NCBI RefSeq assembly: GCF_018492665.1
Contig: NZ_JAFVME010000001.1
Location: forward strand, 1-64,000
DNA length: 64,000 nucleotides
Direction: 5' to 3'
Origin: Pedobacter sp. B4-66
Lineage (GTDB): Bacteria > Bacteroidota > Bacteroidia > Sphingobacteriales > Sphingobacteriaceae
Shown here one piece after another: positions 24,284 to 33,032 of the stretch. The notes below the pieces were generated by a model. It did no database searches. It was given only the letters and a program-made list of their open reading frames with translations, and had not been told where the DNA came from. The first letter of the stretch is position 1. Every line of letters starts with the position of its first letter. The translations under genes and the position numbers were made by a program.

Positions 24284-24757
24284 ATGGAAACTCAAAACAG
24301 ACAACACCCGATTGATGGTACCGAAGGCGATCCAATTGACCTAAAGATTGCCGCCACCTGGACAAAGAATTATCGTATCATGAACCCAAATGAAACGATA
24401 TCCCATTTTTTTGGCAACCAGATTTTACAGCAAATCCTTAATCAGCCCGATTGCTTAGGCATCCGTATCTATTACGCCAATGAAATAAGGTTAAATTGGA
24501 TTCAGCGTATTTTTATTGCCATAAGCAATTTTTTGCGTTGGATTGTTGGTGCATATGGCGTAAAGCACCTGATTTTGGTAGGAAGTGATAAAGATGGTAT
24601 AGATCAACTCCCTGAGCAGGCGCCAACAATAGCTCCATCAGATCCACAAAAAGTAACAATGGCCATGTCTTTTAAAGCATCAGCACGCATTATAGGCGAA
24701 CAAGCTTCTCCATGTCCGGGAGGTGCGGGTTGTCCGCAGAATGAATTGACCAGATAA
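24284..24757 (+). CDS. Hypothetical small protein preceding a two-component operon
   Basis: A 157-residue protein with the pattern IDLKIAATWTKNYRIMNPNE followed by SHFFGNQILQQILNQPDCLGIRIYYA, which I associate with a Bacteroidota family of unknown function often found before small membrane and sensor proteins. It has no signal peptide. A hydrophobic stretch (FIAISNFLRWIVGAYGV) sits in the middle, and a Cys/Gly/Pro-rich tail (PCPGGAGCPQ) ends it. It is 12 bp before the next membrane-protein gene, so it is part of the plus-strand operon ending with the response regulator. Confidence 0.65.
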   Translation: METQNRQHPIDGTEGDPIDLKIAATWTKNYRIMNPNETISHFFGNQILQQILNQPDCLGIRIYYANEIRLNWIQRIFIAISNFLRWIVGAYGVKHLILVGSDKDGIDQLPEQAPTIAPSDPQKVTMAMSFKASARIIGEQASPCPGGAGCPQNELTR

Positions 24758-24769
24758 ACAGAATTTATA

Positions 24770-25432
24770 ATGTCACCGTTCCTCCTTTTACAAAATTTAT
24801 CGAGCTTATCAGCCCTTTTGCCCATAGCAGCGGCAATACTTAATCATAAGCACTTAAATAAGGTGCAAAAAATTGCCGCTGTTTTCTTTACAATTTCAGG
24901 TCTGTTCGATTTTAGTTTGATTTTGGTGAGGCACTTCAATATCACATTAATTACCAATGGAGGAAAGGCCAATAATGCACCTTTAATTCATTTATTTATA
25001 TTGGTAAGCATTTTGTTTTATGCGTTAATATACTTCCATGCATTTAATAAATTGGCTTTAAAAAAGCTCTCAGTAGCTTTTGCCGGGATAGCCGGAGTTC
25101 TAATTTTTATCAATGCATTTTTTATAGAAGGTTTATCAAAATTTCCTTCTATTGGAAATACAATATTAAGCGTAACCTTAATTTTATTCTCCTTGTTGTA
25201 TTATTGGCAACTACTTGATCAGGTTGAAATTGTTCGTCTCGAAAAACAACCCATGTTTTGGATAAGTGCAGGGGTTTTATCCTATTGTAGTATCAATATT
25301 TTTTTATTTATGCTCATGAGGTCTTTAGGATCACTATCTCCAAATTTTTGGACCATTCACTCAATCATTAATATAATTGCTAACTTTCTATTCGCAATTG
25401 CCCTATTTTGCAAACCAAAGAAAACGATATAA
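24770..25432 (+). CDS. Integral membrane protein with about seven TM helices
   Basis: A 220-residue protein almost wholly composed of hydrophobic helices (at about 5-22, 33-55, 70-88, 95-113, 125-143, 160-180 and 190-213), ending CKPKKTI. There is no catalytic signature. The seven-helix layout next to a histidine kinase that has only one membrane segment suggests that it could be the sensing partner. It overlaps the kinase gene by about 25 bp. The exact role is unknown. Confidence 0.7.
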   Translation: MSPFLLLQNLSSLSALLPIAAAILNHKHLNKVQKIAAVFFTISGLFDFSLILVRHFNITLITNGGKANNAPLIHLFILVSILFYALIYFHAFNKLALKKLSVAFAGIAGVLIFINAFFIEGLSKFPSIGNTILSVTLILFSLLYYWQLLDQVEIVRLEKQPMFWISAGVLSYCSINIFLFMLMRSLGSLSPNFWTIHSIINIIANFLFAIALFCKPKKTI

Positions 25433-26205
25433 CCGAAGTACTCATTATTGGTACGCTTGTCGTAGTTTTACTACTGGTATTCTTGTTTTTCTTTGTAATT
25501 CTTTACCAACGAAAAATGTTAAAGTACCAGGAGGAAAAACGTAAAATGCAAGCCGAAACACAAAACAGTTTCTTGCAAGCAGTTTTTGAAACACAAGAAA
25601 GCGAGCGTAAACGTCTGGCAGTTGATTTACACGATAGCGTTGGGCAGGTGCTATCTGCCATTAAATTGAACTTGCACCGCATTGATAAATTATCTGGCAA
25701 TGCTGAAAATGCATCAACCTTGCTGGCCAGTACCCGTAAATTAACAGACGAATGTATACAGGAAATACGCAACATCATTCATAATGTTTTGCCGGCGGTT
25801 CTAATCGATTTTGGACTAGCCGATGGCCTAAAAGACCTGTGTAATTATGTGCAGCAAAACACGGGCATAGAGGTAAACTATAGCCAAAATTTAAATGGAG
25901 CACGCTTTAAACCTGAAATTGAAATTACACTTTACCGTATGATTCAAGAATTGTTTGGCAATGCCATAAAACATGCACAAGCTTCAGTAATTGACATTTC
26001 GTTAAGCAAAGAAGCTGAATTGATCCATGTAAACTTTAAAGATAACGGGATTGGTTTTAATAAAGAAAGCATTATACATGGTTTCGGTTTGAAAAATTTG
26101 CAAAGCCGATCTCAATTAATTAAAGCCGATATTAAAATTCATTCCATAATTGAAAAAGGGACACAAACCACTATTACATTAAACATTAATGAACTTGACA
26201 ATTAA
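25408..26205 (+). CDS. HisKA_3 (NarX/DesK-type) sensor histidine kinase
   Basis: A 265-residue kinase. One transmembrane helix (about 11-33) is followed by the HisKA_3 dimerisation domain with the phosphorylatable His in ESERKRLAVDLHDSVGQVLS, and a HATPase_c domain with the N box ELFGNAIKHAQA, and the G boxes DNGIGF and GFGLKNLQSR. It would phosphorylate the NarL-type regulator encoded 24 bp downstream. The frame opens with TTG at 25408, inside the upstream gene; the first ATG is at residue 37, beyond the membrane helix, so the TTG start is preferred. It has no periplasmic sensor, so sensing may depend on the upstream seven-helix protein. Confidence 0.88.
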   Translation: MQTKENDITEVLIIGTLVVVLLLVFLFFFVILYQRKMLKYQEEKRKMQAETQNSFLQAVFETQESERKRLAVDLHDSVGQVLSAIKLNLHRIDKLSGNAENASTLLASTRKLTDECIQEIRNIIHNVLPAVLIDFGLADGLKDLCNYVQQNTGIEVNYSQNLNGARFKPEIEITLYRMIQELFGNAIKHAQASVIDISLSKEAELIHVNFKDNGIGFNKESIIHGFGLKNLQSRSQLIKADIKIHSIIEKGTQTTITLNINELDN

Positions 26206-26229
26206 CTTATTCCCCCTTACCTTTAACTT

Positions 26230-26883
26230 ATGGCCTTAATAAATTTAGCTATCGCTGATGATCATAAAATTTTCCGTGAAGGTCTAAAATTCACTTTAGA
26301 AGATTACACCGGACTAAATTTAATTATAGAAGCAGCAAACGGCAAAGATTTAATTGCTCAAATTACAAATAATGAACCTGACGTAATTTTAATGGATATT
26401 AAAATGCCCGAAATGGATGGCATGCAGGCTACAGCCTATATTCATCAACACTTTCCAGACATTAAAATATTGGTACTTTCTATGCACAATGAGGATAAAT
26501 ATATTTTAGATGTTATGCGTTTGGGCGCTTCCGGCTATCTTTTAAAAAATGCCGAACCCGAAGAAATACTAGAGGCTATTGTAACCGTACACACTAAAGG
26601 CTTTTATTTTAACGATAACCTGTCGATAACCATGGCTAAAGAGCTCTTGGGTGTAAATTTCATGCATCGTTTGCATGAAAAAGATGCCAAGCTAAACGAA
26701 CGTGAGATCGAAGTACTTAAACTCATTTGCGAAGAATGCAGCAATACCGAGATAGCAGATAAATTGTTTTTAAGTGTACGTACAGTTGAGGGTTATCGCA
26801 CCAGGTTATTCGAAAAAATAGGCTCTAAAAATATTGCGGGATTGGTTATTTACGCAGTAAAGAATGGAATAATAACGGTATAA
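26230..26883 (+). CDS. NarL/LuxR-type response regulator
   Basis: A 217-residue regulator. The receiver domain has the acidic pair in IADDHKIFREG, the phospho-acceptor Asp in VILMDIKMPEMDG and the Lys in YLLKNAEPEE. The C-terminal LuxR HTH reads LNEREIEVLKLICEECSNTE then IADKLFLSVRTVEGYRTRLF. Last gene of the 157-aa/membrane/kinase operon. Targets may include the divergent 378-aa/769-aa operon across the palindrome at 24150-24169; this is inferred from proximity only. Confidence 0.93.
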   Translation: MALINLAIADDHKIFREGLKFTLEDYTGLNLIIEAANGKDLIAQITNNEPDVILMDIKMPEMDGMQATAYIHQHFPDIKILVLSMHNEDKYILDVMRLGASGYLLKNAEPEEILEAIVTVHTKGFYFNDNLSITMAKELLGVNFMHRLHEKDAKLNEREIEVLKLICEECSNTEIADKLFLSVRTVEGYRTRLFEKIGSKNIAGLVIYAVKNGIITV

Positions 26884-27193
26884 TATAACGACAGATAAAA
26901 TTGGAGATTTCGGGCCACTAACCGCCTCATTCCGAAATGTCTTGATTAGTTATTCTGTGAAAATTTGACCTCTAATAAATTACCTTTAAAGCATTAGTAA
27001 TCCCGATTATCCTGTAATTCAGCTATCCCACAGAGTTGGTTAAAATGGCACGAAATCCAATGGTCTGAACTAACGGAATCTCCACATTCAATTAAGCTGC
27101 AATCTCTATATATAGAATTTGTAATTATTTAATTGAAGTCTCTTCTCCTTATAATTCGTAAATTTGAAATACACAAACCCGAAACCAAAAATC
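26884..27193. other. Intergenic region, no feature recognised
   Basis: These 310 bases between the response regulator and the hexosaminidase gene contain AT-rich stretches (TCTATATATAGA near 27104-27115 is a 12-bp palindrome), but no coding frame, tRNA or clear TAnnTTTG promoter that I can support. Confidence 0.5.
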
Positions 27194-29458
27194 ATGAAGA
27201 TTACTAAATGGGTCGCAGCCCTTTCTTTTGCTACAGCATTATATTTAACACCGCAAATTACTGTTGCACAGGATTCTTTATTTATCATCCCAAAACCACT
27301 GATTCAAGTTGCTAAAACAGGACACTACCTATATACTCCAATAACTGAAGTTTTTGCCAGTGCCGATTTTAAGGACGCAGCAACGCTGCTTCAGGAGCAT
27401 CCTTACTTGAAATTCAATCAGGTAAAGACTTTAAAAAACATCAAACATCCGCCAAAACAAGGCATCGTCTTGGCTAAGGCTTCTAAAGAAGATACACTTG
27501 CCCAAAATGCCTATCGTCTGGAAATCACGAAAGACAGAATCATGATTACTGCACATCAGCCACAGGCCCTGCTTCTTGGTATCTCTACGTTACGTCAAAT
27601 CGCCTATACGAGGAAAGACACCAAATCGATACCTGCTGTATGGATCGAAGATCATCCGGCGTTTGGCTACCGAGGATTGATGCTAGATGTATCACGTCAC
27701 TTTTTACCCCTTACTTTTCTAAAAAAATACATCGATCTTTTATCATTATACAAGCTAAACACCTTCCACTGGCACCTTACCGATGGTGCAGGATGGCGCT
27801 TAGAAATTAAGAAATACCCTGAGCTTACTCAGTTTGCAGCTTGGAGATCTGATGCAAACTGGAAAAACTGGTGGAGCAATGGCCGGAAATATGCGGAAAT
27901 GGGCAGTCCAGCTGCATTTGGTGGCTTCTACACTGCCGAGCAAGCGAAAGAACTGATCAGCTACGCCGCTAAAAGAGGCATCACCGTGATTCCTGAAATT
28001 GAGATGCCCGCACATAGTGAAGAAGTCCTTGCAGCCTACCCAAATTTATCATGTTATGGCCTGCCTTACAAGAATTCGGAATTCTGCATTGGCAATGAAG
28101 ACACATTTACCTTTCTTCAAAATGTGCTGGATGAGGTATTGGAGATCTTTCCTTCCAAATACATCCATATTGGGGGTGATGAGGCCGACAAAACAGCCTG
28201 GAAACAATGTCCGAAATGCCAAAAGGTAATTAAAGATCATGACCTGAAGGACGAACATGGTTTACAAAGTTACGCGATCAAGAGAATCGAAGCTTTCCTA
28301 ACCAGTAGAGGTAGAAAAATGATTGGCTGGGACGAGATTTTAGAGGGCGGATTGGCCCCAGATGCAACGGTAATGAGCTGGCGTGGTGAAAAAGGAGGAA
28401 TTGAAGCGGCCAACTCCGGACATGATGTAATCATGACACCAGGCTCACACCTTTATCTGGATTCCTACCAAACGAACCCCATCGGACAGCCGGAAGCTAT
28501 TGGTGGCTACCTTCCTTTGAAAAAAGTATATCGCTACCAACCAATTCCTACTGAAATTGAACCTGCAAATCGAAAACATGTACTAGGCGTTCAAGCCAAC
28601 GTATGGGCAGAATACATGCCTACCTCTAATCAGGTTGATTATATGGTTTTCCCGAGGGCAATTGCTGTTTCAGAAGTTGCATGGACACCAGCATCCATGA
28701 AAAATTGGGATGATTTTCAATCCCGCCTGCAAAAGCACTACCAGTTGTTACAGCAATTTAATGTAAATTATTATCCGCCATCAAGCGAGCTGAGTATCAT
28801 TTCTAAATTTGATATGACCAATAAAATTGCCCAGGTAACAATCAATTCAGAGCAATTCCAACCAGAAATCAGGTATACATTGGATGGAACTACACCAACA
28901 GTTAAGTCGTCATTGTATCAAAATGGGATTTCCTTAACGCAAACGGGAACAGTTAAGGCTGTAATTTTCAAAGATCAACTCCCTGCAGGAAAAGTACAGG
29001 AGCTGAAAATCGACCTGCATAAAGCAATTAGTAAAAAAGTAACCTATAATAATGAGTACAGTAGCAATTATCCGGCACAAAAAGAGTTGACACTAGTTAA
29101 CGGCCAAACCGGTGACCTTACTTATGGAGACGGACAGTGGCAAGGTTTCCTTGGTGACCTAGATGTAACAATTGACATGGAAAATCAGCAAGCATTACAA
29201 CAATTAAAAATGAGGTATATGCAACTAACCGGTCCGGGAGTATATATGCCAGCCAATGTTAAAGTTGCCCTTTCTACTGATGGAATCAATTTCAAAACTA
29301 TACAACAGGTAGACAACGATGTGCCTTATACAGATGCTTCGTTAAGGTTTAAAACTTTCAGTTTTGATCTTAAGGGAAATGTGGCTCGTTATATTCGGAT
29401 TACGGCAAAGAATGAGAAAAAAGGTTTTATGTTTAGTGATGAGGTAGTCGTTTATTAG
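27194..29458 (+). CDS. Beta-N-acetylhexosaminidase, GH20, exported
   Basis: About 754 residues. A signal peptide (WVAALSFATALYLTPQITVAQ) is followed by the GH20b N-terminal domain, then the (beta/alpha)8 catalytic domain with the Asp-Glu catalytic pair in HIGGDEADK, plus GWDEIL, MSWRGEKGG and NVWAEYM substrate-site motifs. The C-terminus has a chitobiase C-like beta domain (IRYTLDGTTPTVKSSLY) and a discoidin-like domain. It removes terminal GlcNAc/GalNAc from glycans (EC 3.2.1.52), probably in the periplasm. The ATG at 27194 is preferred over the TTG at 27164 because it directly precedes a normal signal peptide. It appears monocistronic. Confidence 0.93.
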   Translation: MKITKWVAALSFATALYLTPQITVAQDSLFIIPKPLIQVAKTGHYLYTPITEVFASADFKDAATLLQEHPYLKFNQVKTLKNIKHPPKQGIVLAKASKEDTLAQNAYRLEITKDRIMITAHQPQALLLGISTLRQIAYTRKDTKSIPAVWIEDHPAFGYRGLMLDVSRHFLPLTFLKKYIDLLSLYKLNTFHWHLTDGAGWRLEIKKYPELTQFAAWRSDANWKNWWSNGRKYAEMGSPAAFGGFYTAEQAKELISYAAKRGITVIPEIEMPAHSEEVLAAYPNLSCYGLPYKNSEFCIGNEDTFTFLQNVLDEVLEIFPSKYIHIGGDEADKTAWKQCPKCQKVIKDHDLKDEHGLQSYAIKRIEAFLTSRGRKMIGWDEILEGGLAPDATVMSWRGEKGGIEAANSGHDVIMTPGSHLYLDSYQTNPIGQPEAIGGYLPLKKVYRYQPIPTEIEPANRKHVLGVQANVWAEYMPTSNQVDYMVFPRAIAVSEVAWTPASMKNWDDFQSRLQKHYQLLQQFNVNYYPPSSELSIISKFDMTNKIAQVTINSEQFQPEIRYTLDGTTPTVKSSLYQNGISLTQTGTVKAVIFKDQLPAGKVQELKIDLHKAISKKVTYNNEYSSNYPAQKELTLVNGQTGDLTYGDGQWQGFLGDLDVTIDMENQQALQQLKMRYMQLTGPGVYMPANVKVALSTDGINFKTIQQVDNDVPYTDASLRFKTFSFDLKGNVARYIRITAKNEKKGFMFSDEVVVY

Positions 29459-29496
29459 CAACTACCTCATTTGTAATTTATCCTCTTAAACTTCTT

Positions 29497-29574
29497 TCCC
29501 CCTTTACCCGCCAAAATGGTATTAAAACAAAAATCCTGCAAATAGTAAAATAGCAGGATTTTTGCATTTTACTT
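29497..29574 (+). repeat. Degenerate third copy of the tRNA-end/att plus terminator sequence
   Basis: TCCCCCTTTACCCGCCA (29497-29513) matches the 17-bp att core at 13 positions, including both outer hexamers. The next 60 bases follow the same order as 42-100: ATGGTAT, AAAAC, a CCTGC...GCAGG terminator hairpin, then CATTTTA. No tRNA body precedes it. It looks like a relic of an earlier integration at the same target, or a diverged duplication of the tRNA downstream region. Confidence 0.55.
29529..29563. terminator. Bidirectional terminator between convergent genes
   Basis: AAAAATCCTGC (29529-29539) pairs with GCAGGATTTTT (29553-29563), giving A and T runs on both sides. It separates the hexosaminidase gene from the convergent phosphoethanolamine transferase gene. 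Confidence 0.85.
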
Positions 29575-31089
29575 AAAAATGTTCATTCCCTCATCATAAA
29601 TTGGGCTCTGTATGCTTAAAAAGTTTAAAACACTATGAAACACATGGTTCTGAGACAATACTTTATTAGGCTTAACTTGTTTTGAACCATCAGATACCCA
29701 AACTATAAAAGGAATCTCATACTGTTCTTTAGGAGCAATACTTATAGGTACCCCATGCATATATAGATTTTTTTCTCCCAATGACTCACCATGGTCTGAT
29801 ACAAAAATCATAGTACTCTTAAACTCGTTTAATTGCTTTAAATCTTCAATTACTTTAGATAAAATATAATCAGTGTAAACAATCGTATTGTCATAAGCAT
29901 TGATTAGTTCTGTTTGAGAACAATTCCCTAATTCAACACTATTACATACAGGTTTAAAAGTCTCAAATTGAGCTGGATATTTCTTACTATATGTAGGACC
30001 ATGACTTGTACTTGTGTGCAATACTGTAAATATTTTATTCTTCTTACTGGCTAATATTTGGTCTTTTAGTCCAGTTAAAAGAATTTCATCGTAATTACAT
30101 CCTTCGCCTTTGCAATTAGGCATTAAAGTTTCTTTATTTTGATAATTATTTATATGAACTGGCGGCTCACCCCAGTTTGTGGTCTTCCAAATAACCTCTA
30201 CGTTATTTCGATATAAATAATTGGGCAAAATTTCATACAACTTATCAGTATTTGTATGTTCTAAAATACATTTTACACCTGCCGTAGTGTAAGTGGCACA
30301 CGAGGTAGCATCAAAATGAAATAAATTAGCCATTTTAGAAAGCAGTGGATTCGTGTTTTTCTTGTAGCCATATAAAGAAAAGTTTTGGCTTCTTGCAGAT
30401 TCCCCTATTACTAAGACTACAACCGATTTCTGGTTATCTTTTATTGTAGCATCAGGTAGTAAAATTTCTTTCTCATTACTTTTGAATTTGTCTTTATAAA
30501 ACAGATAAGTATTTGCAACATATGACCAGGGCATTGGCAACGCACCTATTACTTTTGCATTTTTATCAATCCACAACCAATTGCTTGCATTAGCAAAAAC
30601 TAAAGTCAGAATAAACAATAAGGTAAGCGATGAAGTGATTCCAAATCTCTTCCATGTTTCATTTATTATTTTGACTTTAATAATGTAAACGCTAGGAAGA
30701 ACACCAAACACAACTATGTATATTATTAATTTTATTGAAAAAAAATTGCTAGACTCGGCATAATTAGTATTGAGTATATTGCCGATCATGCTTTTATCTA
30801 TTAAAACCCCGTAAGTATTAATAAAGTAGACTGCAACTGCGCTGATAATAAAGAATAAGACCAATAAAAATTTCCCAACATAACGCGACAAAAAACAAAT
30901 CAGGTAAAAAATAAAAGCATTTACAACCAAAACTATAATCATCATACTAATGATGAGAAAAACACCATTCAAACTTTTATAATCAACATTCTTGAAGACA
31001 TAACTGAAAAAAGGAAAGTGGAAGAATAAAAAATTAAGAAAACTCATTAACAAAGCGAAATGAGTAGTTTTCACATTATTTTTTAACAT
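29569..31089 (-). CDS. Phosphoethanolamine transferase (EptA/MCR-type)
   Basis: A 506-residue inner-membrane enzyme. Five hydrophobic helices occupy the first about 200 residues. The periplasmic sulfatase-fold domain shows VVLVIGESARSQNFSLYGY (metal-ligand Glu), TSCATYTTAGVKC (the Thr in CAT aligns with the EptA/MCR nucleophile), SHGPTY and SDHGESLGE (metal Asp-His). It would transfer phosphoethanolamine to lipid A or another surface glycolipid. Several cysteines fit periplasmic disulphides. Its start overlaps the upstream PAP2 phosphatase gene by 14 bp, implying a coupled lipid A remodelling unit. The substrate is inferred from the family. Confidence 0.88.
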   Translation of the reverse strand: MLKNNVKTTHFALLMSFLNFLFFHFPFFSYVFKNVDYKSLNGVFLIISMMIIVLVVNAFIFYLICFLSRYVGKFLLVLFFIISAVAVYFINTYGVLIDKSMIGNILNTNYAESSNFFSIKLIIYIVVFGVLPSVYIIKVKIINETWKRFGITSSLTLLFILTLVFANASNWLWIDKNAKVIGALPMPWSYVANTYLFYKDKFKSNEKEILLPDATIKDNQKSVVVLVIGESARSQNFSLYGYKKNTNPLLSKMANLFHFDATSCATYTTAGVKCILEHTNTDKLYEILPNYLYRNNVEVIWKTTNWGEPPVHINNYQNKETLMPNCKGEGCNYDEILLTGLKDQILASKKNKIFTVLHTSTSHGPTYSKKYPAQFETFKPVCNSVELGNCSQTELINAYDNTIVYTDYILSKVIEDLKQLNEFKSTMIFVSDHGESLGEKNLYMHGVPISIAPKEQYEIPFIVWVSDGSKQVKPNKVLSQNHVFHSVLNFLSIQSPIYDEGMNIFK

Positions 31090-31906
31090 AAACAGTAACG
31101 ATTTTATATAGTGAAATGACTACAGTGATTAATGATAAATAGAATATGATCAAATTATCATCCAACAACCTACTCACTAACGAAACACAACAAAACAGAA
31201 AGAAGAAAATAATAATTGGATAGTATTTTTTGTTGTTTATCCAAGTCCAAATTTTATATTTTTCATTAATAAAAATACCTAAAAGCCCCGAAACATATCC
31301 AATAGTTCCACCTATGATGACATCAAGCGGATGGTGCGCTCCTACACCTATCCTTGTAAACACAAGAATTAATCCTACAAGGGTTATAAAAACAATCCAT
31401 AAAACTTTATAGTTTAACCTTTGGGGCATAAATGCGAACAACAGGACTGTAAGTACTGTAAAAACTGTAATTGAATGTCCCGAAGGTAAACTATTATGTC
31501 CAGTTAGTGCTTTTCCAACGATTACAAAACTATTCTTATCAAATACCGCAGCAGGCCTTGGTACTGCAAATATTTCTTTTAGTGAAGTACAAATTATACA
31601 TGAAACAAGTGAAGCTGATATTAAACACTCCCAAATTTTAGGTGCATAAATAATAAAAACACTTATGAAGGATAAAAAAACTATTGCGTCTCCAAACTGG
31701 GTAAGGTTAAAAACTGTTTTCGGAAATTGAGATAATTCTGAATTCAAAAAAAAGAAATAATTCTTTTGAATCTGTATACATTTATCAGTAGATAAAGCAT
31801 CCTGTCTATAAAGAAGCAAAACAATTAGGAGTAAAAAAAAAGCAGGGAATATAAATAAAGATAGTTTGAGTTTTGAATAGTTTTCAATGACATTTGTATT
31901 CATCAT
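31076..31906 (-). CDS. PAP2-family membrane phosphatase (possible lipid A phosphatase)
   Basis: A 276-residue polytopic membrane protein with the three PAP2 motifs in order: KEIFAVPRPA, NSLPSGHSITVF and RIGVGAHHPLDVIIGG. These form the histidine-dependent phosphatase site facing the periplasm. Pairing with a phosphoethanolamine transferase suggests an LpxE/LpxF-like role: removing a lipid A phosphate before or alongside phosphoethanolamine addition, which would lower negative charge. An undecaprenyl-pyrophosphate phosphatase role is also possible. First gene of the two-gene operon. A hydrophobic C-terminal extension follows the third motif. Confidence 0.85.
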   Translation of the reverse strand: MMNTNVIENYSKLKLSLFIFPAFFLLLIVLLLYRQDALSTDKCIQIQKNYFFFLNSELSQFPKTVFNLTQFGDAIVFLSFISVFIIYAPKIWECLISASLVSCIICTSLKEIFAVPRPAAVFDKNSFVIVGKALTGHNSLPSGHSITVFTVLTVLLFAFMPQRLNYKVLWIVFITLVGLILVFTRIGVGAHHPLDVIIGGTIGYVSGLLGIFINEKYKIWTWINNKKYYPIIIFFFLFCCVSLVSRLLDDNLIIFYLSLITVVISLYKIVTVYVKK

Positions 31907-32048
31907 ATTATTTGCTGACAGATTTACCTTGATAAATTTCTTTAAACTACACTGAAAATAATATGCGGCTATTTGGTTTTTTAACGATTTTACAAGATAA
32001 AATATCGTACAACTTACTTATACTTCTCACAAAACGCAACTAATATAA

Positions 32049-32936
32049 CTAAATCATATTAACTTTAATACTTCCTTCTATATTCAAGCTATATCCCTTG
32101 CCGTGAATATTTTTAAAACATACGGCGTCATCCTGAGAAAATTTCTTACGAAGTTTGGATACGTACATATCAAGGCTTCTACCTGTAATTACCCCTTCAT
32201 CTTCCCAGCCCAGCTTCAAAAGCAGATTGCGGTCGATTACTTCATTTGGTTTTTCTAGAAAAATCTTTAGTAGCGATTGCTCTTTAGGGGTCAATACGAT
32301 TTCTTCTTGCTCATAAGTCAGAATTTGTTTGGCAGGATCATATGCATATTTACCTATTGCAATGGAAGCAGAGGTGCTTTTTTTCAATAATCGCTTCTTA
32401 TAAATACCAAAACCAGCAGCTGATATGGCTGCAATAAATAAGAAGAAAAGTATTCCTTGATTTAGAGATAATATTTGCCTTCCAGAAGCCACTGCAACAT
32501 CAGAAACTTGAATATGAATTTCATATTTGTCGGTGGGTAGTGCCCTCCCCATACAGGGAGCTGTTCCTTTAGAAATATCCTCACTGGTAAACCCGTAAAG
32601 GAGCTGATCACCACCTTTTCTGTAAACAGCAAGGGTATAATTTCTTTGTAAATCGTTACTAGATGTTAATCTGGTTGCAATAGCTGCAAGAGTATCGGGT
32701 ATCAAGGCAAAAGGCTTCTCAAAAGAGATCCTATAACTACCCTCCTTCTCTTCCTCAACAGAAAGTATCCTCGAGGTACTATCGCCTGCAGATAGCAGCA
32801 ATTGATGACCTAACTTTCGAAACGAGATAATTTGTCTTGTACCCGATTCCTGTTTTGCAAAAGCAACACCTGTCTGAAGAAGCAGAAAAGACAACATTAA
32901 AGCTCCAACAATCCTGTTTACAAGTGTGATTACCAT
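32049..32936 (-). CDS. Membrane-bound winged-helix regulator, ToxR-like layout
   Basis: A 295-residue protein with a signal-like N-terminal segment (IVGALMLSFLLLQTGVAFA), a periplasmic domain of about 130 residues, one transmembrane helix (GILFFLFIAAISAAGFGIYK, about 160-180) and a cytoplasmic OmpR/PhoB-type winged helix at the C-terminus (LTPKEQSLLKIFLEKPNEVI ... RSLDMYVSKLRKKF ... IHGKGYSL). It would sense an envelope signal and bind DNA directly without phosphotransfer. It is divergent from the DoxX/outer-membrane-barrel operon, and four phased TTTACA boxes lie in between, a strong candidate for its binding site. Confidence 0.85.
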   Translation of the reverse strand: MVITLVNRIVGALMLSFLLLQTGVAFAKQESGTRQIISFRKLGHQLLLSAGDSTSRILSVEEEKEGSYRISFEKPFALIPDTLAAIATRLTSSNDLQRNYTLAVYRKGGDQLLYGFTSEDISKGTAPCMGRALPTDKYEIHIQVSDVAVASGRQILSLNQGILFFLFIAAISAAGFGIYKKRLLKKSTSASIAIGKYAYDPAKQILTYEQEEIVLTPKEQSLLKIFLEKPNEVIDRNLLLKLGWEDEGVITGRSLDMYVSKLRKKFSQDDAVCFKNIHGKGYSLNIEGSIKVNMI

Positions 32937-32938
32937 AT

Positions 32939-32976
32939 TTTACAATTCATTTTACACTTTTTTACAACTGTTTACA
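32939..32976 (+). promoter_or_regulatory. Four phased TTTACA boxes, candidate winged-helix regulator site
   Basis: TTTACA occurs at 32939-32944, 32951-32956, 32961-32966 and 32971-32976, with start-to-start spacing of 12, 10 and 10 bp, all in the same orientation. OmpR/PhoB-family winged helices bind direct repeats of about one helical turn. The boxes end where the -33 element of the plus-strand promoter would lie, the usual place for an activator. Confidence 0.65.
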
Positions 32977-32998
32977 CGCCCCATCCTACCCTCTGGTT

Positions 32999-33006
32999 TA
33001 GCTTTG
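32999..33006 (+). promoter_or_regulatory. -7 promoter box of the doxX operon
   Basis: TAGCTTTG matches the Bacteroidota -7 consensus TAnnTTTG 26 bp before the ATG at 33033. No good TTTG lies at -33; the last TTTACA box occupies that position, as expected for an activator-dependent promoter. Confidence 0.5.
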
Positions 33007-33032
33007 ACCAAGTTACATTTAATTTGAAATTT

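Noticed and set aside
17157..25218. Shared stretch GGCAGCTACTTGATC at 17157 and 24048, with a near copy at 25205
   Set aside because: A 15-bp match is expected about once or twice by chance in 64 kb; no further similarity flanks the copies.
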